This document shows positions 58,508 through 64,000 of a DNA stretch of 64,000 nt, piece by piece (the stretch's first letter is position 1; the number at the start of each line of letters is the position of its first letter). The stretch spans positions 4,154,001-4,218,000 of the forward strand of contig CBDHFM010000030.1 of the NCBI GenBank assembly GCA_965262505.1, given 5' to 3'. The notes below the pieces were generated by a model, which worked only from the letters and a program-made list of their open reading frames with translations, was not told where the DNA came from and searched no databases. The stretch comes from JACPPO01 sp965262505 (lineage in GTDB: Bacteria > Acidobacteriota > Vicinamibacteria > Vicinamibacterales > UBA2999). Both the position numbers and the translations under genes were made by a program.

Positions 58508-59590
58508 TCATCTGGCGGCTGCAAGCCGTTGCTCGATCTGCGGCAGCGCGTCGAGGACCACCTCGCCGACAACCTGCAGGCTGCGGGCGCTCACCTGATC
58601 GAGGTTGTCCTGCGCCGTATGCCAGGCGGGGTAGTCGAGATCGATGATGTCGACCGCTGGGATGCCCGCGCGCAGGAAGGGCATATGGTCGTCGTCGATG
58701 GTGGTCTCCTCGGACAGGAAATTCGCCTGGTAGCCGAGGTTGGCCGCCGAGGCCCAGATGATGTCAGTGAGCCACGCCGTCGAGCTGGAATCGCGGCGGA
58801 TCGTCAGGTTCCGGTCGCCGATCATATCGAGCAGTACCAGCGCTTTCAGGCCGGCCAGCGTGCCGGTCTGTCGCGCGGTTTCCACGTAGTGCCGGCTCCC
58901 GTAGGTGTTGTCGTTGTCGCGGTACCAGTCGACAACGGCTTCTTCACCGTCGAAGAAGAGCAGCTCGATCGTGAACTCGTTCTGGCGGGCCTTCAGCAGG
59001 CGCGCAAGCTCCAGGACCGCGGCGGTGGAGGAGGCGGCGTCGCTGGCGCCGACGAAGCGGAACTCCCGAAACAGTTTCGTGTCGTAGTGGGTCGCCAGGG
59101 CGATCCGTTCGCTGCGGCGCCCGGGAATCGTCGCGACCAGGTTGACCATCTGCACGCGCCCCAACGGTGTCGCGGCCTCGAACGGGTCTTCGCGCGTTTC
59201 GATGCCGGTGGCCTCGAGTTCCGCCAGGATGTACTCGCGGCACCGCGCCAGCGCCGCGGATCCCGCCGGTCGCGGTCCGAACCCGACCTGACGCCGCAGA
59301 TGCTGGTAGGCCCGGGAACTGTCGAACGTCATAGGCGTCGCGCCTTGCGCGTTGACAGGCACTGCGCCCCGTGCGTCCGACGGTGCGATCGCGCCAGGGT
59401 TCGATGGTGGGGGAGGAGCTTCCGACGACGGGACGGGTCGGGGGCTCGCCGCCGGGAGTGCTGCCGGTCCCGGTGCCTGTCCAGGTGCCTGTCCCGACGC
59501 GAGTCCCGGCGGCGTCGGATCATTCGCGTCGGTTGAACAGGCAAAGAGGAGACACGCCAGCGCCGTCGCGCCTACAACGGTCCGAACCAT
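58508..59590 (-). CDS. M28-family metallopeptidase / glutaminyl cyclase-like lipoprotein
   Basis: A 360-residue exported protein with lipobox 'LACLLFAC' (Cys18), a long Pro/Ala/Ser-rich spacer to about residue 90, then the M28/QC core: 'ALATHYDTKLFREFRFVGAS' (first zinc His/Asp), 'LLFFDGEEAVVDW' (Glu pair), 'LVLLDMIGDRNLTI' and 'YPAWHTAQDNLDQVSARSL' (last His). The order and 'WHTxxDNLDQVS' are close to bacterial and animal glutaminyl-peptide cyclotransferases. It follows gltA by 28 bp. Confidence 0.88.
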   Translation of the reverse strand: MVRTVVGATALACLLFACSTDANDPTPPGLASGQAPGQAPGPAALPAASPRPVPSSEAPPPPSNPGAIAPSDARGAVPVNAQGATPMTFDSSRAYQHLRRQVGFGPRPAGSAALARCREYILAELEATGIETREDPFEAATPLGRVQMVNLVATIPGRRSERIALATHYDTKLFREFRFVGASDAASSTAAVLELARLLKARQNEFTIELLFFDGEEAVVDWYRDNDNTYGSRHYVETARQTGTLAGLKALVLLDMIGDRNLTIRRDSSSTAWLTDIIWASAANLGYQANFLSEETTIDDDHMPFLRAGIPAVDIIDLDYPAWHTAQDNLDQVSARSLQVVGEVVLDALPQIEQRLAAAR

Positions 59591-59618
59591 GGCACCCCTT
59601 CGTACCCGTATTACCGTG

Positions 59619-60905
59619 TTACCCCCGTTTCGCCACGGGGATGAAGTCTCTCCTGGCCGGCCCCATGTAGATCTGCCGCGGCCGTGAGATCTTCTGCTCG
59701 GGATCCAGGATCATCTCTTCCCACTGCGCAATCCAGCCGGCCGTCCGCGGAATCGCAAACAGCACCGGAAACATCGTGACCGGGAAGCTCATCGCCTGGT
59801 AGATCAAGCCTGAGTAGAAGTCGACATTCGGGTAGAGCTTGCGCGTGACGAAGTACTCGTCCTGCAGCGCGATCCGCTCGAGCTCCAGCGCGATATCGAG
59901 CAACGGATTCCTGCCGGTGACCTCGAAGACCTCGTCCGCCGTGCGCTTGATGATCTTGGCCCGCGGGTCGTAGGACTTGTAGATGCGGTGGCCGAATCCC
60001 ATGAGGCGGCCTTCGCCCGCCTTTACGCGCTTGATGAAGGCCGGCACCTTGTCCACATGCCCGATCTCGTTGAGCATCCGGAGCACCGCCTCGTTGGCCC
60101 CACCGTGCAGCGGCCCGTACAACGCGGCCGCCGCTCCCGCCATGGCCGAATAGGGATCGACGTGTGAGCTGCCGATGCCGCGCATCGCGCTCGTGCTGCA
60201 GTTCTGCTCATGGTCGACGTGCAGGATGAAGAGCACATCGAGCGCCCGTTCAAGTGCCGGATTGACCTTGTACTTCAGCTCCGTCATCCGGAACAGCATA
60301 TTGAGGAAGTTGCCGGTGAAGCTGAGTTCGTTATCGGGCTGGTTGTAGGGCCGCCCGATGCTGTGGCGGAAGGCGTACGCCGCAATCGTGGGAACTTTGG
60401 CGATCAGGCGCTGGATCTGCTTCTTCCGCGACTGCTCATCGAAGATCTGCTTGGCGTCGGGATAGAACGTCGAGAACGCGCCGACGGTACTCAGGAAGAC
60501 GCTCATCGGATGCGCGTCGTACTGGAACCCTTCCATCAGCTTCTTGATGTTCTCGTGAAGCATCGTGTGTGAGGTGATCTCCTCCTTCCACGACGTGAGC
60601 TGCGCCGAGGTCGGCAACTCGCCAAAGATGATCAGGTAGGCGGTCTCCGGGTACGTGGAGTGCTCGGCCAGCTGCTCGATCGGGTAGCCCCGATACTCGA
60701 GGATGCCCTTGTCGCCGTCGATGAACGTGATGCGGCTGCGGCAGGCGGCCGTATTCATGAACGCCGGGTCGTAGGTCATCAGGCCGGGGTCGTCCGGCCC
60801 GGACTTGATCTGGCGCAGGTCCGTGGCGCGAAGTACGCCGTCCTTGAGGGGTACTTCGTACTGCTTGCCCGTGCGGTTGTCGGTAATCGTAAGCGTGTCG
60901 GCCAT
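59619..60905 (-). CDS. gltA: Citrate synthase
   Basis: Condenses acetyl-CoA with oxaloacetate, the entry step of the TCA cycle. The 428-residue protein is a type II (hexameric, NADH-sensitive class) enzyme: 'ITFIDGDKGILEYRGYPIEQ', 'LFILHVDHEQNCSTSAMRGI', 'LYGPLHGGANEAVLRML' with active-site His, 'LMGFGHRIYKSYDPRAKIIK' and 'YSGLIYQAMSFP'. It lies between yacG and the M28 gene on the minus strand. Confidence 0.97.
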   Translation of the reverse strand: MADTLTITDNRTGKQYEVPLKDGVLRATDLRQIKSGPDDPGLMTYDPAFMNTAACRSRITFIDGDKGILEYRGYPIEQLAEHSTYPETAYLIIFGELPTSAQLTSWKEEITSHTMLHENIKKLMEGFQYDAHPMSVFLSTVGAFSTFYPDAKQIFDEQSRKKQIQRLIAKVPTIAAYAFRHSIGRPYNQPDNELSFTGNFLNMLFRMTELKYKVNPALERALDVLFILHVDHEQNCSTSAMRGIGSSHVDPYSAMAGAAAALYGPLHGGANEAVLRMLNEIGHVDKVPAFIKRVKAGEGRLMGFGHRIYKSYDPRAKIIKRTADEVFEVTGRNPLLDIALELERIALQDEYFVTRKLYPNVDFYSGLIYQAMSFPVTMFPVLFAIPRTAGWIAQWEEMILDPEQKISRPRQIYMGPARRDFIPVAKRG

Positions 60906-60945
60906 AAGCGGATCAGTTCCCGGAGATGTCAGGTTCGGTTTGTGG

Positions 60946-61122
60946 TTAGGACCCTATGTCAGCCTCGTTGTCGGGGGCGGGCGCGGGATCGCCGGCCACG
61001 CGGTAGCGTCCGTCGGCCCACCGTGCCAGGTCCTCGTTTCGGCACCGCTCGCTGCAGAACGGCTGCCAGCGGTCGTCTACCGGGTCCCGGCGGCACAGGA
61101 CGCACAGTCGCGTCTCGCCCAT
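60946..61122 (-). CDS. yacG: YacG-like zinc-binding protein
   Basis: A 58-residue zinc protein. 'TRLCVLCRRDPVDD' and 'PFCSERCRNEDLARWADGRY' give the C-x2-C ... C-x3-C pattern of YacG, a DNA-gyrase inhibitor in E. coli. I chose the ATG at 61122; an upstream in-frame ATG at 61152 adds ten non-conserved residues. TAGAAT lies about 8 bases before the chosen ATG. It is 40 bp upstream of gltA. Confidence 0.88.
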   Translation of the reverse strand: MGETRLCVLCRRDPVDDRWQPFCSERCRNEDLARWADGRYRVAGDPAPAPDNEADIGS

Positions 61123-61255
61123 CCCACCTATTCTAATCAATTTGTGATGCACGCCATCGGACGGGAACTTCGCTGCGATTTCTGGGGCGTAAACTTGGTG
61201 TTAACATCGGGGGCCGCAAGTAGCGCCTGTCGCCCCCAACGTTGACCCAGGCACC

Positions 61256-62179
61256 GTGCCACCCCATGTCGCCGTCATCATCAATCCGATCGCGGGCACC
61301 GGCGGCCGCAGGAATGTGGCGCGCGCGCGTGCCGAGCGGGCGGCGTCTCTGGTCGCGGGGCGTGGCCTCGACGCCCAGGTGCTGGTCACCGAGCGCCCCG
61401 GCCACGCAAGGGAGCTGACGCTTGCGCTGCTGGCTCAGGGGGTGACCACCGTGGTCGCGTGGGGCGGCGACGGCACGGTGAACGAAGTGGCGGCGGCCCT
61501 GGCCTTCCGCGACGCGACGCTGGTCGTGGTCCCCAGCGGCTCGGGCAACGGACTCGCGCGGGAATTGCGGATACCGTTCGATCCCGGGCGCGCCTTTGCC
61601 GCGGCCTTCGAGGGACGTGTCTGTTGCATCGACGCGGGAGAAATCGACGGACGGTTGTTCTTCAACGTCGCCGGCATCGGCCTCGATGCGCGGGTGGCGC
61701 ACCGCTTCGCCGCCGAGGGCCTGGTGCGGCGCGGATTCGGCCGCTACCTCACCGTCACGGCGCAGGAGCTCTTCACGTACAAACCCGACTACCATACGAT
61801 TGTCACCGACGGCACAGCCCTTCATGTGCGGGCGATGCTCATTGCTGTTGCCAACGCCCGCCAGTACGGCAACGGTGCGGTGATCGCGCCGGCAGCGCGC
61901 GTGGACGATGGCAAGCTCGACGTGGTGATCGTTGCCGCCGGGTCGCCGCTAGCGGCACTGGCGCAGGTGCCGCGTCTGTTCAGGGGCCAGATCGCCAGGG
62001 CGCGCGGCGTGACGTCTGTGCCGGCCGTGGACATTGAGGTGCGGTCGGAGCACGCTGTGCTCTATCACGTCGATGGGGAACCGCACGTGGGTGGCGCGTC
62101 GATTGCTGCGCGTCCGCGCGCCAGAGCGCTGCGGGTGGCGGTACCGGCGGACGCCAGGCTCGATCTTGTGAGCGTATGA
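61256..62179 (+). CDS. Diacylglycerol-kinase-family lipid kinase
   Basis: A 307-residue YegS/DgkB-like lipid kinase: 'VAVIINPIAGTGGRRNVARA', the ATP-binding 'VVAWGGDGTVNEVAAALA', 'VVPSGSGNGLARELRIPFDP', 'FFNVAGIGLDARVAHRFAAE' and the C-terminal 'VDGEPHVGGAS'. It phosphorylates diacylglycerol or a related lipid at the membrane face. It starts with GTG and ends ATGA-overlapped with the permease gene. Confidence 0.92.
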   Translation: MPPHVAVIINPIAGTGGRRNVARARAERAASLVAGRGLDAQVLVTERPGHARELTLALLAQGVTTVVAWGGDGTVNEVAAALAFRDATLVVVPSGSGNGLARELRIPFDPGRAFAAAFEGRVCCIDAGEIDGRLFFNVAGIGLDARVAHRFAAEGLVRRGFGRYLTVTAQELFTYKPDYHTIVTDGTALHVRAMLIAVANARQYGNGAVIAPAARVDDGKLDVVIVAAGSPLAALAQVPRLFRGQIARARGVTSVPAVDIEVRSEHAVLYHVDGEPHVGGASIAARPRARALRVAVPADARLDLVSV

Positions 62180-64000
62180 CCGAAACAGACGCCAGCCGTC
62201 CTGCCGAGTCCCGTCCACGGCCGCGCGGCGTGACGTCCATGCGCACCCGGGATTTGATCCTGCGCGGCCTGACCTACTACTGGCGGACGAACCTGGCGGT
62301 CGTCGCTGGCGTGGCCACGGCGGTCGCCGTGCTGGCTGGGGCGCTCCTGGTGGGCGACTCGGTCCGCGGGAGCCTTCGCGACCTCGTTGTGCAGCGCCTC
62401 GGGCGCACGGACCAGGTCATCGTCGCGTCGAGGTTCTTCCGCGAGGCGCTTGCCGACGAGCTGCGGTCCGCGGAAACCTTCGGATCGACGTTCAGCGATG
62501 CCGCTCCGCTCATCGTCGTCCCCGGATTTGCGACCGGACAGGACAGTGGGCGCCGCGCGGGGCAGGTGCGCGTGTACGGCGTCGATGACCGGTTCTGGCA
62601 ATTCCATGGCGTCGGCACGGTCACAGGGCCGGACGACCGTCAGGCACTCCTCAGTCCCGCGCTGGCGGACGAGCTTGGCACGCCACCCGGCGGCACGGTT
62701 CTCGTCCGCGTGCAGCGCCCGTCTGACATCCCGCTGGAGTCGGTGCACGGCCGGAAGGACGATCTCGGCCGAACGCTTCGTCTGACCGTTCGTGCGGTGG
62801 TCCCCACCGCCGACGTGGGCGAATTCTCCCTCGAGGCGCAGCAGGCAGACGTGCGCGCGCTGTTCGTGCCGCTGTCCCAGTTGCAGGAAGAGCTCGAAGT
62901 CGGCAGCCGGGTGAACACGATTCTCGTGTCCGCGCTTGGGTCGGCTCTCGTGTCCGATCGCGCGGCTGCCGGCGCGGCGGCCGACGGGGGCGGTGCAGTG
63001 CCCGTGCTGGAAGCGTTCGTCCGGCGCCAGGCGGCGCTCGAGGACCTGGGCCTGAGCGTCAGGACCCTGAGCGATCGCGGCCTGCTGAGTGTCGGCTCCG
63101 ACGCGGGCCTGTTGGACGATGCGCGGGCCGCCGCCGCGGCGCAGGCTGTCGAGGACGCCGGTATGCAGGGTACCCCGGTGTTCACGTACCTCGCCAATAC
63201 GCTCCGCCGCGATGACTTCGAGATCCCGTATTCGCTTGTGACCGCGATCGATCTGGGCACAGTGGCCCCCTCAGTGTTTCCCACGGCGGCTCCCACGACG
63301 GCTCCCACGACGGCTCCCACCGTCACCCTCACGCCTGCAGCGGCGCCTCCGATCGTTCTGAACCAGTGGGCGGCCACCGAACTTCAGGCCCGAGCCGGAG
63401 ACGCGGTCACCATGGAGTACTACCTGTGGGAGGAGCCGGGGCAGCTGGTGACGCGTACAGGCGAGTTCCGCGTCGCCGGCGTGGTGCCGGTCGAGGCGGG
63501 CGACCGCGACCTCGTCCCCAATTACCCCGGCATCAGCGATTCGCCGACGCTCGTCGACTGGGACCCGCCGTTTTCGATCGATCTGCGCCGGATCCGTCGC
63601 GTGGACGAGGCGTACTGGGAGCAGTACCGGACGACCCCGAAGGCCTTCATCCCGCTGGTTGAAGGGCAGCGACTCTGGCGCTCGCGGGACGGAGCACTCA
63701 CGGCTATCCGCATCGCTCCCGCGGCCGGCCAGCCGCTCGAGGACGCGCGGCAGGCGTACGCGGAGCGCCTGCGCGCGATCGTGGACCCGCTTGCGCTGGG
63801 CATGGCCGTCCGCGACGTGCGCGCCGACGGTCTGGCTGCGTCGCGAGGAGCGACCGACTTCGGCGCGTACTTCGTGTACTTCAGCTTCTTTCTCGTCGTG
63901 TCCGCACTGCTCCTGGCGGCGCTCTTCTTCAAGCTCGGCGTGGAGCAGCGCAGCCGTGAGGTGGGCCTGCTTCGCGCGGTCGGGTTCGGCCCGGCGGACG
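62176..64000 (+). CDS. ABC-transporter permease, FtsX/MacB type (runs off the window)
   Basis: The ATG overlaps the lipid-kinase stop. At least 608 codons are present and the 3' end is outside. After a short cytosolic start comes a membrane helix ('LAVVAGVATAVAVLAGALLV'), a very long periplasmic domain (~residues 60-550), and a second helix near the end ('FVYFSFFLVVSALLLAALFF') leading into 'KLGVEQRSREVGLLRAVGFG', the FtsX-domain signature. The large extracytoplasmic domain and two-helix spacing match lipoprotein- or macrolide-type exporters. No ATPase gene is in the window. Confidence 0.88.
   Translation, partial: MTETDASRPAESRPRPRGVTSMRTRDLILRGLTYYWRTNLAVVAGVATAVAVLAGALLVGDSVRGSLRDLVVQRLGRTDQVIVASRFFREALADELRSAETFGSTFSDAAPLIVVPGFATGQDSGRRAGQVRVYGVDDRFWQFHGVGTVTGPDDRQALLSPALADELGTPPGGTVLVRVQRPSDIPLESVHGRKDDLGRTLRLTVRAVVPTADVGEFSLEAQQADVRALFVPLSQLQEELEVGSRVNTILVSALGSALVSDRAAAGAAADGGGAVPVLEAFVRRQAALEDLGLSVRTLSDRGLLSVGSDAGLLDDARAAAAAQAVEDAGMQGTPVFTYLANTLRRDDFEIPYSLVTAIDLGTVAPSVFPTAAPTTAPTTAPTVTLTPAAAPPIVLNQWAATELQARAGDAVTMEYYLWEEPGQLVTRTGEFRVAGVVPVEAGDRDLVPNYPGISDSPTLVDWDPPFSIDLRRIRRVDEAYWEQYRTTPKAFIPLVEGQRLWRSRDGALTAIRIAPAAGQPLEDARQAYAERLRAIVDPLALGMAVRDVRADGLAASRGATDFGAYFVYFSFFLVVSALLLAALFFKLGVEQRSREVGLLRAVGFGPAD
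63283..63318 (+). repeat. 12-bp tandem repeat, three units, inside the permease gene
   Basis: Three in-frame copies of ACG(G/A)CGGCTCCC encode Thr-Ala-Pro-Thr repeats in the periplasmic domain. Copy number could vary by slippage without breaking the frame. Confidence 0.8.

Noticed and set aside
1..64000. CRISPR array, tRNA, rRNA or prophage genes
   Set aside because: I found no regularly spaced direct repeats, no cloverleaf with a convincing TψC arm, and no phage structural genes.

Overview
The window is high-GC bacterial DNA whose gene families point to an Acidobacteriota-like soil bacterium, possibly class Vicinamibacteria. This is inference. The supporting signs are many secreted proteins of a family with 'PPRTPDGxPDLQGxW' and 'GRWEGDTLVVD' motifs, a Hanks-kinase start of the LGPYEIT type, a CarD regulator, peptidase-MA/TPR proteins and frequent TATA-type -10 boxes just upstream of start codons. 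No rRNA, tRNA, CRISPR array or phage was recognised.

Region 1 (1-7.0 kb) is an insertion-sequence graveyard. An IS3-type transposase gene is split by a 1,431-bp IS256-family element with an 8-bp target duplication. Next come an 83-bp IS903-type end and the tail of an IstB gene. A second IS3-type element is split by a complete IS21-family element (istA/istB) with a 7-bp target duplication, and a fragment of another IS256-type transposase follows. Region 2 (7.2-16.7 kb) holds secreted proteins (a beta-propeller/cytochrome c lipoprotein, an alpha/beta hydrolase, a membrane-anchored peptidase-MA protein) and a cold-shock gene. It is broken up by two 1,082-bp IS5/IS903-type copies that lack matching flanks, another dead IS3 transposase and a glycosyltransferase cut to 44 codons.

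Region 3 (16.8-25.0 kb, minus strand) contains a tightly overlapped biotin operon, bioB-bioF-bioD-bioA, that ends in a cytochrome P450. thrH lies upstream of it, followed by the agmatine-to-putrescine pair aguB-aguA. Region 4 (25.0-32.2 kb, plus strand) has homoserine dehydrogenase and threonine synthase, then a sulfite-assimilation operon (fused siroheme synthase, siroheme sulfite reductase, D-Ala-D-Ala-ligase-like ATP-grasp). A previously unannotated leader precedes this operon: a promoter, a 32-residue cysteine-rich, apparently leaderless ORF, and mutually exclusive antiterminator and terminator helices. It reads as a ribosome-mediated cysteine attenuator and is the most interesting element in the window.

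Region 5 (32.3-47.3 kb) carries carD, plsC, a DUF3500 protein, rex-moaC, a LytS/LytTR-lepB-CDF operon, a lone nuoI-like ferredoxin, a homocysteine methyltransferase/MTHFR fusion, a PmtA-like methyltransferase and a glycosyltransferase. Its intergenic spaces hold several unnamed repeat families: CCCAAA-type arrays that fold on themselves, a 43-bp sequence directly after two stop codons, and an 80-100-bp dispersed repeat. Region 6 (47.7-64 kb) has a possible lipid or polyketide locus (ketosynthase, FAD reductase, two ICMT-type methyltransferases), a TPR metallopeptidase, a run of secreted proteins, a yacG-gltA-M28 peptidase operon, and a lipid-kinase gene overlapping an ABC-transporter permease that runs off the end.
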